DNA of 64,000 bases from Artemia franciscana (taxonomy: Eukaryota; Arthropoda; Branchiopoda; Anostraca; Artemiidae): positions 57,929,866 to 57,993,865 of the forward strand of contig NC_088866.1 of the NCBI RefSeq assembly GCF_032884065.1, written 5' to 3'. The position numbers and the translations under genes were made by a program. Under the pieces are notes generated by a model that did not search any database, was not told where the DNA came from, and saw only the letters and a list, made by a program, of their open reading frames with translations. Shown in pieces: positions 30,703 through 43,949 of this stretch; position 1 is the first letter of the stretch; each line of letters starts with the position of its first letter.

Positions 30703-32500
30703 TAACTTTAGATTGGTAATATGGGACCCAGAGATCGCACACGGCTCTAACAACTACAGGGTCGACACAGAGACCTCATTTGTCAAGAAGCGTTGTTATT
30801 CCAATTACTTGCTTACTTAGATCTATAGTGACTTTGTCGTTTACATAAAAGAACCATTTGTTTAATATAACCTGTGAGAAACCTGAAATCGTTTCAATAG
30901 TGCTTGTCACTATGACTCTAAAGTCTGAAGGATTGTTTTTTCGTCTCCAAAACTGCTCTTTAACCCGTAAAACACAAGGTGAGGACGGAATGGCTTGTCA
31001 CTCAACTGGGCTGTTGATTATTGTACTGATTATGCTCCCGGAATAAACTCCAGAAAGATGGGCAATAATTTTGCCCAATTGGGATCTTTGATTCAATAAT
31101 CCAAATATATTGATTCTTCAAGATAAAGAAGATGAATTGAAACATAATAACTCATGGGAAATCTAAAGCAAGCTGTTCCGGATTGATACTATTTAGCCTA
31201 CTTTTGTTGCTGATCTTAATCCTTGGTTGGCTATGCTTTCGTGCCAAATTTCGGCTCAATTCGAAACGATATCATTTTTAGGCGGCTGCCAAAGCTTAGA
31301 ATTTTACTTTAAATTATTGAAACATGGATCTGAAGGAAGGAACCAAAGTAAAAATTTAAATATAGTCCTTACATCATTGTGGTTTATAAATTGACTTTCG
31401 GGTATCTAAGAAGTAGTTGACTACTCTTATAAAAAACTGAATTTTGTCTAGGCTTGGCTCTGGTTTTCTTGGACTATGGGCAATGTATTTCTTGGGATTG
31501 CAAGTGGATCCTTGCCAAAGATTGCAATTCCATTTAAAATCTATTTATCTGCATCTAAGGCTTTGAAATTTGCTCAGTTTACAAAATAAGTTTGAGTTGC
31601 CTTTTATTTAATTTTAAGTTTACAAAATTCACTTTACTGTTTTGAACAGCCTAGGAGTTCCAGGAAAATTAGGGTAAAATTATAGTTTAGCTACTTTTTG
31701 TTATCTTGGAAAGGGGTTTTGTTAAGAAAAGGAACCTTACAAGAATGAATCTATGGCCAAAAATGGGCCTATTCTGGGAAGGTATTGCTAAGTTTCCATG
31801 TTAGCCCTCTTCTGATTTCTAAGTAGCCTATTAGAAAGTTGCCTACTTGACATCTCTATAACTATTGAAATTTTGACAAAACAACATTTTACCTTAACTT
31901 TCAGTTATCAATTTCATTTTCTCTGGTTTTAGCCTGGTTCTGAAGATGCAATGCCTATTATTTGAGTAGAATTTTAGCTGTAGCAATAGTTTTTTTTCAA
32001 AATTTAGGAAATATATTTGCATATCTTTGAAACCCTATAAATTAGGATTGAGCAAAGTTGTGAAGGAGAAAACTGTTTCCTTATATTTTGTTTAAGTAGA
32101 AGATCTGTTTTGAATGGTTTATTTTCATAATACAAGGATTTATAAAGGTGATGAAAGGCCACTGCCCTCTAAAGGACAGAGATTTCATATCCTTTACTAT
32201 TTTTTCCATAATATGGTTAATCTATTCTTACACTAATCTGACTTGTAGACAAAGACCAGACTACACCTTTCTGTCACTATAGGATAATTTTAACAGTGTT
32301 TGACTTACCCCAACAGACAAATTTTATAAATAATGTATTCTCAGTGCATAAACCATTGGATGTAAATGATTGACTATATTGAAAGAACAAGAGCTAAGAG
32401 CTCACATGGCACTTGTGACAAGGTCAGAAAAGCCAGGAGCTCATATGACATGAGCTCTAGTAAAATTTTAAGAATCAACAGATTGATTTAAAAGGGAAAT
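30703..32500. other. Stretch without recognised feature
   Basis: AT-rich sequence with no long frame, no repeat structure and no transposon end. It could be intergenic, or the first RPC5 intron if the missing first exon lies upstream. Confidence 0.5.
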
Positions 32501-32514
32501 CAGATGCTTAATGC

Positions 32515-33300
32515 TGGTTGGGATTTAAAATTAGAGCTCTGGACACAAGGTCCTTCTAAATATCAAAATTCATTAAGATCTGAATACCCACTTATAAGTT
32601 AAAAATGCCTCATTTTTTCTAACTTTTCCTCTCCCTTCACCTCTCAGATGGTTGAATTGTGGAAATCAACTTTATCATGTCAATTTGTGCAGGTCCCTGA
32701 CACACCCACCAATTTTCATTGTCCTAGCACATCCAGAAGCACCAAAGCACTGACACCCCCCCCCATAACTCCCCCAAAGAGAGCAGATCCAGTCTGGTTA
32801 TGACAATCATGTATCTACAACATTTGCTTATTCTACTCACCAAGTTTCATTCCAATCTCTCTACTCTAAACATTTTCCAACAAGATTTCTGATTCCCCCC
32901 CCCCAACTCTCCCCAATATGACCAGGTCTGGTCAGGATTCAAAATAAGAGCTCTTAGATGTGAGCTCCTTCTAAATATCCAGTCACCCATTATTAAGTTA
33001 AAAATACCTCAATTTTTCTAATTTTTTCAAATTAACATCCCCCTTCAACTCCCCCAAAGAGAGCAGCTTCAGTCTGGTTATGCTAATTATGTATCTTGTG
33101 CATGCTTGTGCTTATTTGTCCAACCAAGTTTCATCCCAATCTCTCCACTCTAAGCATTTTTCAAATTTCTGGTTTCCCCCTCCAACTCCCCCAATATCAC
33201 TGGATACAGTCAGGTATAAGAGCTCTGAGACACAAGGTCCTTCTAAATATCGATTTTCATTGAGATCCAATCACCCATTTGTAAGTTCATAAGGCTCAGG
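32515..33300. repeat. Diverged tandem repeat, ~270-bp spacing, about 3 units
   Basis: Units share AGAGCTCT (32533, 32947, 33219), CCTTCTAAATATC, GATCCAATCACCC-type, AAGTTAAAAATACCTCA, CAACTCCCCCAAAGAGAGCAG, CAGTCTGGTTATG and CAAGTTTCATCCCAATCTCT in the same order. The last two units are ~272 bp apart. The repeat enters block X, so it is found again at 46129-46500. Confidence 0.75.
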
Positions 33301-33819
33301 CAATGAAGAACATAAGCTTAACTTTTCTTTGTCTTTAAAATCTAGATGCCTTCCTATGTACCAACCCTTTTTGTCAGGTCACTCAAATCTCTATTTGCTC
33401 TTATTATGAGGAATAATTTTGTCCAATTTCGCTTTGGAACTTTTTTTCTCCTTTGCAGAGGAATTATTTTGCTTTTTTTGTGGGAATTTGTGGGTCATGG
33501 CAAATTTGTTCTTTATTAGTTTTTCACTGAAAATAAGAAGACATTTTTCAATGAAGATACCCAAAACACGTTTTTCTATTTAGGCAGGCATAGGTCCCAT
33601 CAGTTCTATTCAATTGATGCCACTGTCCCTTTGTGTTTTTCTTTCAAGATTTTCTTCAATCTCCAGCAGTTTCCTTTCAATATCATCACTTCTACCTCTT
33701 CTGCAGTTTTTTTTATTCCTGAAGCTGATAGCAGACCAGCTTACATGATTAATTCAAGAAGAACCTCTTTGGAAAATTTTGACTGGTTGTCAAATAACAC
33801 CTACTATTTAAAACATTTA

Positions 33820-36200
33820 CAAATGAAAAAATAGACAGAAGAAGAGTGTGACTGGAATATAAATATCCATGTAGTATGACAACAAGAAACATATGATCAA
33901 GCTGAAGGAAAGAAGTTGCAAGATAGGTTTGGGGGATGTGTCCTTCAGCTTAAATAGGTTGTTTAGATTCCTGGCAGTCTTAACTTTTAGTGTACTAATG
34001 TGCAATTTGTAAGAAATATTCTCATCAAGAGGAATTCCAAGGAAACATAAATAACCACTTTCAGACCAAAGAGAGTCCCATGTGACAAATATACCACACA
34101 AAAACCTACAAAAGCTGTAGAAATTCTTAAGAAAAAACACAAACTCTCTGAAGTAAAATAAAAAAAATTATTTAGTGAAACTTGATCAAATGCTACCATA
34201 GATAATGCACTGTTGTCATCTAATGTAACTAGGTCATCATTGGATTTTGACTGGAATCTGGGTTTACCAACCCAGAGAGCTGTAGAAATTCTTAACAAAA
34301 ACACAAACTCTCTGAAGTAAAATAAAAACAATTTCTTTAGTGAAACTTGATCAAATGCTACCATAGATAATGTACTGTTGTCATCTAATGTAACTAGGTC
34401 ATTGGATCTAATGTAACTCATTAGATTTTGACTAGAATCTGGGTTTACCAACCAAAGTGGGTTACACACACAATAGCATAATTTTAGAATGCACATTGTG
34501 CTCAGTATAAACCCTTATGGGACTCAAGATTAAACTTCAAAGTCATTTAGAGGGCTCTTGCCAATAAAAATCATCATTTTCAAGGGTGCAAATAGAACTT
34601 AGAGTTTACAATTCCTGATACTCCAAGGTGGCAAAGATTTCCCAAAACGAGGTCATATATATCAAGGAGTCAAAATGTATGCTCAGTCATGTGACCAACA
34701 CAAACTTCAAACTAGAATTCATGAAGGAACTATTGTGCATCAATGTAGTTTTCAGTCTTTATAGCATGGCCTTTTTAAAATCTCTATGAGTGCTGGCAGG
34801 TGAGGGGCTGGCCTATAAATTTAAGGATTGCTTCTGGGGCCACCTTTCAAAGAACTATTATCCTTGTACTTTTAAGAGCTTCCAACAAATTCCAAGATCA
34901 AAAGAAGTACAAACAAGCTCAGTTAAGAGTTAGAGAATTGCAGGTGATATGAACTTGATAACCTTAGTAGAAATATTGTCTGGACCTGATGAGGAAGGAC
35001 ATGGAAGAGGCAGGATTATCACTTGCAAATTGTCAGTCTTTGAACTGTTAAGAACTCTAGTGCCATTGATTTGAGACAAGCCAGTCAGAACTAAGATTTG
35101 CAATTGGGATCAGAAGGTCCTGGAAAACAGCTGCTGCAGTGATCTTCCCACCACCAGAGAACTATGACTCTAGCTAACTTTTGACAGCTTCTTTATCAGA
35201 TACTAAGTGACTGTTCATTGCTAGACTTTCAGATAAAACTGATCTGGAAAAACAAGGCTTCAGAATTGATTACCAAGCTTCCACAACCTTCTTATATCTT
35301 TCTTAAATTAAAAAAAAACTCTAAAAATATTCAATCAGACCTTGCTGAGCAAGTAATTTATTTAAGTAGGCTCCTTTTACTATTATATTTATCCAGGTAA
35401 CAGACTTGGAATGAAGCTTTTCAGTTTTTTCAAAGACAATTTTTTCTTCTCAAGCTCTTGAGCAAACCTCCCAAGGGTTTAAATATTCAGGTTTTTCATT
35501 GATCTTGTGAAGATGAGGGTTGCAAGTTTGGAGCATTGTAGTTTTTACTGAATCATAAAATAAATTAAAACATGTGTTAATATCTGACTCAGAGTCAATC
35601 ACATCCTGCACTTATTAAGTCAGAGGTAATTCTAACTGTAGCAGATTCTCTTCAGAAAAACAATAATAAGTCTTCTTTCACCATGGAGTTCTTCCTGAAA
35701 AAGGTTCAAAAAGGGCTATTTCCAAAAAAATTGGGTAGTGATTTGAAATTTCACTTAGCAGAGGCTTAGTAAAGAAGACAGAATGTTGTCAATTAGGGTG
35801 TCTGTTCTACTAATTACTCTAGTAGCTTTAAACATTACTAGCAGCATACCATAAAGAAGCATTACAGAAAGAAAATCTATTAACAAAGAAAAATTACCCA
35901 AAAGATTTAAATTGCCATTACCAATGACAATCATGTCACATGGCTGGTTTCACACCAGCCATTTATTTTTACATTTAGCCAGATTATTTTGGCGATATTA
36001 TTTAAGAAATCTGAAATTGAACTGAGCATGGCAAACTTCTCCAATAGCCTAACTAACTTTTTTCCTGGGAGTAAAGTTTCAATATACAGTGACTCAAAAA
36101 CTCCTTCCACATCCCACAAAACGACTCCACAAATGGAATATGGAAAATTTTCAGACACATTAAGAGCAAGATTTCTCTTTCATATCTGAGCCTAGTATGT
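33820..36200 (-). mobile_element. Decayed LINE with endonuclease and RT segments, in block X copy 1
   Basis: Minus strand, 5' to 3': endonuclease-like (around 36158-35760, including TRVISRTDTLIDNILSS), RT entry motif SSGPDNISTKVIKFISPAIL (around 35050-34930), repeated FREFVFLLRIS segments, and the post-catalytic GIPLDENISYKLHISTLKVK and TARNLNNLFKLKD (34060-33930). Stops and shifts throughout; the catalytic box was not found. Jockey/CR1-like by motif style. Confidence 0.75.
34113..34455. repeat. 165-bp internal tandem duplication inside the LINE
   Basis: AGCTGTAGAAATTCTTAA... begins at 34113 and again at 34278, each running through CAAACTCTCTGAAGTAAAAT, GATCAAATGCTACCATAGAT and ATCTGGGTTTACCAAC. 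The same duplication is present at 47320/47485, so it predates the X duplication. Confidence 0.9.
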
Positions 36201-36633
36201 TCTATATAACCAGACATTTACCGATTTTAAGGTACTTATATTGAGAAAGCTCAACAGTTAAATAAAAGGTGTTATTTTAGCATAAGCAGTGCCATTTTTG
36301 GGCCAAAATATGGCCCTTAAGTATGAAAAGTTTCACAGACACTGAAAAATCTCAAATATGACACCAAAAGTACTATTCTGGTGGCTCATGGGATAAGTCA
36401 ACTATTCCTGATCATAGTCTGCATTGGACTTCCCCTAGTTCAGCTTTTCAGGGCTAAGTCCTACATCCCCCTTTTCTCTTCAGTACATATTCTTCACTCA
36501 TTGCACCTATTTGCCAGCTTTGTTTGGAAAAAGGCAGAACAAAAACTTGTTTCCTCTGACATTTCTTGACAAATCATTAAATTTCTTGTGGAAGCTCAAA
36601 CAAGGTTCTCTCAAAAGAGGAAATCACCTTATT

Positions 36634-37030
36634 AAAATAATGATTACCTTAGATATAGGCAAAGACTTTGTGACTTTTGCATTCTTCATGAGATAGTTGA
36701 AAACTTTAACATGGTCACCATCTTGAGGAGTGATATAAATAGGTATCTGGAACAGAGAAAATTACTCTACCCAATTTTTGTTTCATAATTCGAAAGTGTT
36801 AAAACTACAAGGCATTTAAATTCGAGCCATATTAGATCAAAAAGCCAAATGGCGTATTCAAATGGACAGCTCTTCATCCACTTCGGCTAATTTGTTGGCA
36901 TACTAATTTTATGTTATGCCATAGCTCCTTCAAAGAGCTAAAATACAAAAGCAGCCACCTAAATTTATGTTATCTCTTGCTCAAAGAGTTTAAGTAACAT
37001 TTATGTATAATTGCAGTTATATTGGCATAT
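36634..37030 (-). repeat. Left arm of ~397-bp palindrome (inverted copy of 37221-37617)
   Basis: It is the inverse of the DNA from the (TA)n array through RPC5 exon A to 14 bp into the following intron, ending where the right arm reads ATTATTTT. Only isolated mismatches were seen (one near the exon A acceptor). Left of it (36626) the block X match also ends. Confidence 0.95.
36648..36746 (-). pseudogene. Inverted copy of RPC5 exon A
   Basis: The complete 99-nt exon with acceptor (CAG) and donor (GTAATC) on the minus strand, inside the left palindrome arm. No other RPC5 exon lies on this strand, so it cannot contribute to the gene as oriented. Confidence 0.85.
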
Positions 37031-37227
<197 letters not shown>

Positions 37228-37504
37228 AATATAACTGCAATTATACATAAATGTTACTTAAACTCTTTGAGCAAGAGATAACATAAATTTAGGTGGCTGC
37301 TTTTGTATTTTAGCTCTTTGAAGGAGCTATGGCATAACATAAAATTAGTATGCCAACAAATTAGCCGAAGTGGATGAAGAGCTGTCCATTTGAATACGCC
37401 ATTTGGCTTTTTGATCTAATATGGCTCGAATTTAAATGCCTTGTAGTTTTAACACTTTCGAATTATGAAACAAAAATTGGGTAGAGTAATTTTTTCTGTT
37501 CCAG

Positions 37505-37603
37505 ATACCTATTTATATCACTCCTCAAGATGGTGACCATGTTAAAGTTTTCAACTATCTCATGAAGAATGCAAAAGTCACAAAGTCTTTGCCTATATCT
37601 AAG
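37505..37603 (+). CDS. POLR3E: RNA polymerase III subunit RPC5 (POLR3E) exon A, duplicate 1
   Basis: 99 nt, phase 0 at both ends: IPIYITPQDGDHVKVFNYLM then KNAKVTKSLPISK, acceptor TTCCAG, donor AAG|GTAATC. It aligns with the RPC5 N-terminus (IDVYL...LYLFQYP pattern) with equal spacing to the KP motif in exon B. It is identical in protein to 50425-50523. Which copy is real cannot be told from sequence alone; the copy at 50425 is the one contiguous with exon C. Confidence 0.6.
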
Positions 37604-37661
37604 GTAATCATTATTTTTTTCAATGAATTTTTCTTTCCGTTTTTACTTTGTAGATTGTAGA

Positions 37662-40560
37662 TATGATAATAATAATAATTATTTATTTGAACCCTCTATA
37701 CATACAAAAATGAACTTAGAGCAGTATGGAAAAGAAATATACATAATAAAAACACTCACCATCACAAACACTAAAAAACACACTAATAATGACTCAGAAA
37801 TGATTAATATACCCCAATTGAAAATCTAAAAGTGACTCAGATGGCTGTCTGAATCTGCCTTCTAAAACATGCATCTTATCACATATCTCAAAAACTCCAT
37901 AACATTTCGAAATTTGACTATTAAAGGATCAAATAGGAACACAAAGAAAATACTTACAAAATTTCAAAAAGACAGACCAAATTTGTTGACGTTCTGATGA
38001 GGTATAAAAACTTCCATAATGACAACAGAAAAAATACATAGGAAACAAAAAAAACAGTTTTAAAGCCAACCAAGTGTTTTTTTTTTTTTGTCAAATTGAC
38101 CTTTAATTCTAGAGAAATGTCCATAGGACTTTCTCAACTTCTCTCTCAACGCATTTATTGTTAGTGACCTTGTTGCTCAAATCAAGGTCCCGAATGTAAG
38201 TTTAAGGTACTTGAGAAACACTGGCAAAAGTTCTATCAGGGGCAATCTGAATTTTTGAATTGGGAGGGTGATGACAACCGAAAGGGAGAAATTCAGTTTT
38301 AGCAGAAGCAACTGACAGCCCGATGTCAGACAACCCAGAATAAAGGCTGTTCACAGCAGCCTGCAGTGATTGCATATGATCAGACAGCAGAAGAATGTCA
38401 TCTACATACAAAAGGTGACTTGCATCAATAGATGGCTCGATAAGAAAATGCAGCATTCTGTGGGTTGCACCACAGATGGCATTGTTAAATATTATAGGAC
38501 TTGACACTAGTCCCTGTTTTGCTCCACGATGCACATAAATTTGAATACTATAAATATTTTTAACGTGGACATTTATAGAAGAGTTTTGATACCATTGTCA
38601 CAGGGAAGCACAAACGAGTGGGTTTACCCCACTCCTCAAAATTGCTAAGATAGCTTTGGAGTGTAGGATTGAATCAAATACTCCAGGAATATCTATTGCA
38701 AAAACATATAATTTTTGTCCATTCTTTCATATCTCTCCAAAATAGACAGGAAATCTGCATATGCATTCCCAACACCAAGACCCACACGAAAACCAAACTG
38801 ATGATCTCCATGATCATCCCTATTTGAGATTTTTAAAAGAAGAATTTTTTCAAAGAATTTTGCAATAACTGAACAAACTGTATATGGACGATAAGAGTCA
38901 CAAGATTGAGCATCCTTATTCTTTTTTGGGATACACATCACAATGTCCTCGCATAGTACAGTTGGTACGAAATGCTGCGCAATACAAGCAAACTCTCTGA
39001 AGTAAAGTAATGCCATATACTCAACTAGTTTTTTAGTACATAAAACTAATGTTTAGGTTGAAGTCCGTCAAAACCAGGAGCTTTGCTTTTTTTAAGGAGA
39101 CGAATCTGTGTAAGAACTGACGCGGGCTTGATAGAAAAAAAAGATTCTGGCTATGATCTAGTTGAGAAAAATGGTGAAAGAGAATCTCTTGAAAAGTGGC
39201 ATCCAGTGGTGGGAGGCTATCAGAGAATAACAAGGAGAAGTGTTTTTCTCAAGAAGTTGCATCAATAGGGGTTGAACGTGAACAAGACGATGAAGGGAAC
39301 TTTGATACTTTGCTCCATAGTAGCTGTGGATGATTTCGGATTTCACAAGACCAAATCGATACTTGCCTTCTCTTGATGAGCAGTACAGCTTTCGGGTACT
39401 CTTTTTTAGTCAATTTAAGGATCTTAAAAATTAAACCACATCTCGGACAATCACAATCCACCCAGATCTTAAACCAAAACTTGTGATGGTTCTTTGCAAG
39501 TTGTATTTCTAGGTCATTGCTCCAAGCCTTTTTCTGTGTACCAATCCTAATTCTCTCAGATGGTACTACTGCTAAGGTGGCTACTTTAATCGAATGAGTA
39601 ATCACAGTAAGATAGCAATCTAATCAAGGCGGCTGCCCTTCAGCATTGCAGAAAGAAGGTGAAAAGGAATTTTGATTTTAGACAGCATGGATCCAAAACA
39701 CTTCAATATAGTGGTATATCAATATTATCCCAATGCATCTTCCAAAACCACTGAGGCTGTTAACTGATTTGTGGAATAAACAAATTCATACGAAACTTTA
39801 AATGTAAATGGTCTCTTGTTAACATATCATCAGATACATCAACAATGACACCCTGAAGTTCCAGAATATTTTAGAGAACAAAATCAAGATCGGAAATGGT
39901 ACCAGAATGGTGAACAGAAACTTTTTCACTAGAACTAGAACCAATATTAACATACATAGCCTATAGTTTCATTTCTAACATCTGGCCCTCGAACAGGTAA
40001 GGGTTTCTTGACCTCTGAACACAACAGACTGTTGCTTTGATGACTACCACCACAGTTGGCAGAGGTAAAGGACTGTGCCTGAGAGCTCCCGTGACGGTTG
40101 CTATGATTACTGGCATATTTGCTGCATTTAGTTGGATTTGAACAATCTCTAGCAATATGACCAAAGCCTTGACCATTGTGACATTGCATCGGTTTTTTGC
40201 TCCTCCTTGTGCGCTAAAAAACAACCCAACAGAATATGGAAATCTGACAAAAATGTTACGCTTGGATATGAACCCCTGCGCCTTTCAAGAACATCAAATT
40301 TCAAGGCACTTTTGCACACACCCTGTGCCTGCTTTATCCTATCTTTTGCGAAAAATTTTGATGCAATCTTGATAAAAAATTTTTCTTTTGTAATATTCCG
40401 CTGCAGAAAATTCAAAACTGGGCTCATATGTATAGAAACCAATATTTTTCTGGGGGTCTCCTTATGAGAGAAGTAAGAGAAGCGTTGAAGGCTGACTAAC
40501 TTATCCCGCAATGTAAGAGGCAAGCCCGGTGGGTACCACGGTTCTTGCAACCAACTCTCT
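37662..40560 (-). mobile_element. LINE with ORF1 zinc knuckles and ORF2 EN-RT, copy 2
   Basis: The most complete version with 51-53 kb. ORF1 on the minus strand reads SALKFDVLERRRGSYPSVTF and FHILLGCFLAHKE, then after one frameshift PMQCHNGQGFGHIARDC, PTKCSKYASNH and ANCGGSHQSN. ORF2 pieces: endonuclease end, linker (39605-39249), RT fingers (39016-38693), YVDD palm (38534-38202). The 3' end has an (ATT)n-type tail at 37662-37680. Most of the endonuclease is missing between ORF1 and VSDDMLTRDHLHLKF. Confidence 0.88.
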
Positions 40561-41004
40561 CACGCCCTTCTGCTTACTTTTCTCTCGTCACCTCTATTGA
40601 AGCGTGATTGCCTATAAATGTCGGATCTCTCTAATTATATTCTTACTGTTTGATTGCCAAATAAAGTTTCTAATTCGTTTAGATATTTATTAGATATCTA
40701 TTTAGATATAGATATGGGGAAAATGTCTGTTTACTTTTGCGCATTGCTGCAAGATAGTAAATATATATTTTTAAGGAGAAAATGCTGCTATTAACATCAC
40801 ACAGCAGCACCAGGCCAACACAATAGCGCATGCTCATCCTCCACTCCAACCTCCTCCCATCCTGTTTGAGGGGCGACAGGTGGATAATCAAAAAGCACAG
40901 TCTTTGGAAAAATGCATCCATAAAATGGGATCTAGCCATCTTAATATTTTTTTTCACTGTAGCACTGGAAGGTGGGATCAAACCAAGCTTTTTTTGTGAA
41001 GCTT

Positions 41005-41155
41005 ATCAGTAGTACATGTTTATTTTATAGCACAGCTTTTTGATGAGCAGCTTATTAATAATACTGCTTTATTTTATAGCACAACTTTTTTGATATGCAA
41101 CTTATTAATAATACTGCTTTATTTTATAGCACAGCTTTTTTGATGTGCAGCTTTT
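41005..41155. repeat. 50-bp tandem repeat, about 3 copies (Y copy 1)
   Basis: Same unit as 14955-15270, shortest of the three homologous arrays. Confidence 0.92.
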
Positions 41156-41204
41156 TTATAGTCAGTCAAACAAGCACCTAAAGCTATCCTTAGACAATTC
41201 CTAT

Positions 41205-41550
41205 GGAAAGAGTTGAGTAAATCTAAACATACCTAAACCCCACGTTTCAGGAACATCACTTGGCCTTTATCATTGCTTTGTCTTCCAACACTCTAAATCT
41301 TAATTTGCAGAGTTACCTTCCTTTTTTTCAAACTCTTTTCACCTTCTAACAAACACGGTGCGCTTTGGCTATTCTGCTTCTCATATTTTCACTGCAAAAA
41401 CCATCTTTACTAATAGTATCCAGGTATGTGAAGCTGTCCACTTGATCAATTTTTATGTGATCTAACATCAGCTCTACACTCTCATTTATTCCTAATTACC
41501 TTCATCAAAACTTATCTATCAGCTGAATCAAACGCATATTTATAATTAAT
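41205..41550 (-). mobile_element. LINE fragment (RTE/CR1-like RT), copy 2
   Basis: Copy of 15340-15680 with the same motifs (FTYLDTISKDG, MRSRIAKAHRV) and the same internal deletion. Confidence 0.75.
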
Positions 41551-41559
41551 AAAGTGAAA

Positions 41560-43039
41560 GAGCAATGGGGTCTGATGATTCAGACACAACTTAGTTATTA
41601 ATGTACGTAGTTTGGTTGGCACATTTTCTCCCCTTCAAAACTACACTGATCTTCTCTTAAAACTATGTCGATAACATCTTTTAAAAACCATATTCATGTT
41701 CATTTTCTATTTTTCCTAAAACAATTGAATAAATAATTGAAAAAGCAATCAATGTTATTTTTGGATTTCTTGAATTTCAATATTGGCTCTTATTTCTTTC
41801 CTGAAAATCTGTACTGAGTTCTTAATACCAAAGCAGGTCTAGAGTTTTACAAAAATCTTGCATTTTTCTTTTAATTTTAGAGTTAAACAGGATTAAGAGC
41901 GTACCTGCATTGGAACTCTCCCGAACACTGGTGCAAAGGATACTTTCTTCCCTTTTCCATAAAAATCGGAGTCTAATCATTGAAATTGGAAATCGGAGTA
42001 ACCTTAAAATGTGCTGATAGTTTTTGTCAGCTGCTTCCCTGAGAAATTCTTTATTTCTGATCTTCATGGGGTCTTCCTCCCTCTGTGAGTGAGTTTGTTG
42101 TGTAGTTCATAAAGCTTGTTAATCACATAATATGTGTTCTAATTTTGAAAGTTTAAGTTGACCTAGAATCTAATCGCCACTTCACATCCCTCAGACGGAG
42201 ATTTAGAAGATTTATCTAGGAAGGGGACAATATCCAGAAGTATGGATTTTAGTCATACATGTATGGGTTTTCAAGGATTGTCAGCTCAATGTTGTTCACT
42301 TTTCCTAATAAGTCTTTTATACTCCTAAGCTTGAATATTTTTCCTAAAATTATACCGTGAGTGGGGGCCCTTGGATCAGTCTTAGGTAGGATCATGTTCA
42401 ATTACGGTAAAAAGCTGTTTTTGTATTAGTAACAACGAAGACCACACTGCCTTTCCATCACAAAAAGCAAGAGATATTTCGAACAGCTACTGTTTGCAAA
42501 GGCAGTGACTAGAATAAAATTTGAGTGAATATTTCGTCTGTATGTCATGCTGCTATCTTCAAAAAAGACAATTTTTGCATATATAATTGAAATATTTGCT
42601 TAGGATTTATTATAGCTTCTTTCTTTTCAATTAGCTCCTATAATGCATAATTTTATCTTTCTATGCTCTCATAAACTGTGAAATCTAATTATCCTTTTTT
42701 TGTGCGTAGTTCTGTGTTGCTAATATTCCAAAAGTGCCTAATATGATGCTAATGCCCACGACTAATGCCCAGTTTAATTGCATTGCTTTATGTTTCTAGT
42801 GAATTTCTGAATAAAGGAACTGACAGTTGTATTTGATGCAATATTTCTCCCCATGGAAAATGGTTTAAAATACCTTTACAATGCCAGGAAGTATACCTTT
42901 CTAGGATTTTCTTTCTTTAGTTAATTCAATCAGGTATTTGCAATTCACTTTAATAAACTCCCACTTGTAAAAAAAAAACCTTTTCTCAGCCTTTTCTCCC
43001 ATGTGTAGTTCTGTAATTTAAATATGTATTGCTTTCTAG
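41560..43039 (+). other. RPC5 intron A, 3' part (Y copy 1)
   Basis: No gene is recognised. From 42868 it carries the AATACCTTTACAATGCC continuation that the Rpt3-intron copy lacks, then the exon B acceptor TTTCTAG. Confidence 0.7.
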
Positions 43040-43179
43040 GTCAGGGTGAAACCAAATCAAGACCTGACGGAGTTGCGCCTTGATTTGCGACAAGAAACGC
43101 AGTATTTCAGCTTAGAAAAGGCTCAAGAAATTGCCGACACTTCAGGACTCTTTAAAAAAGAAGCAACACCCGATGAACA
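43040..43179 (+). CDS. POLR3E: RPC5 (POLR3E) exon B, duplicate 1
   Basis: 140 nt: VRVKPNQDLTELRLDLRQET, QYFSLEKAQEIADTSGLFKK, EATPDE plus CA of a Gln codon (phase 2), donor CA|GTAAGT. The VKPNQ...EL...L....Y...(K/G)xQEIA pattern matches the KPKQQ...EL...L..NY....GEQIA stretch of RPC5. The only coding difference from 56178 noticed is a synonymous third base in codon 1. Confidence 0.6.
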
Positions 43180-43940
43180 GTAAGTTTGCTTCTTTGAAAG
43201 ACTATGGCCCCTTTCTTTCCCTTCCAAAGATTAAAAAAAAACTTAATTAGCTAGGAAATAAAAGAGAGAGAAAAAAAAACTAAAGTAGGCCAGTGTAGTA
43301 GGCCACCAAACAATAAACAGTAGCAGTAGCATTGTCTTTGCCTGCTAAGATAAAAACTGCAACTTCTTTTTCATTCTTTTTCGGTATTAAAACTCTTCTC
43401 CAGGAACTATTTTTCAGGGGTCATTATATCTAATCAATGATTTTAGAAGATGGAGCAAAGGTTCATTCAAACAAAATTCAAAGACAATTTAGTGGCCTTT
43501 CAAGGAGCAAGAAAGAGTAAAAATCTGTTTTATTTCACCGCGTATTATAACTGATTTATGAGAGCCATGCAGTCTGTTTAAGAAAAAACGTATGGAACTA
43601 AGGAACACTGTAGAATTATACTTATACGCTGAATAACTAAATAACAAAATTCAAAGACAATTTATTGGCCAATAATTTAGTGGCCATAATTTGTCTGTTT
43701 TTGCCATAACCTGCCTGTGCCACCAATGGTATCCTGGGAATTAAATAAGAGCCTACAGTCACTATAATTATACCCTTTAAAACTATATGTGCTATACATT
43801 GCTGTAGATCTTAGCTCTACCTAATGACAGCCAGGGTGTCAAGGAAAAGCTTCCAATTATATTGGAAGTTTACTGCAGCTATGACGTCATCCTATTTTGG
43901 TTGGATATAGATATTAAGGCGGCATGATAATTGTACTGTA
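43180..43940 (+). other. RPC5 intron B, 5' part (Y copy 1)
   Basis: No coding sequence or transposon end recognised. There is a short local direct repeat of CAAAATTCAAAGACAATTTA (43472 and 43648), seen again in Y copy 2. Confidence 0.6.
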
Positions 43941-43949
43941 CATTATTCT

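Larger units (their letters stand above)
32908..36626 (+). repeat. Duplicated block X, copy 1 (3.7 kb)
   Basis: Near-identical to 46129-49833, from TCTCCCCAATATGACC to AAAAGAGGAAATCA. Differences are scattered substitutions and small indels (for example, a gap of about 12 bp near 34075). It contains the repeat units above and a minus-strand LINE. After it comes the inverted arm at 36634. Confidence 0.95.
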
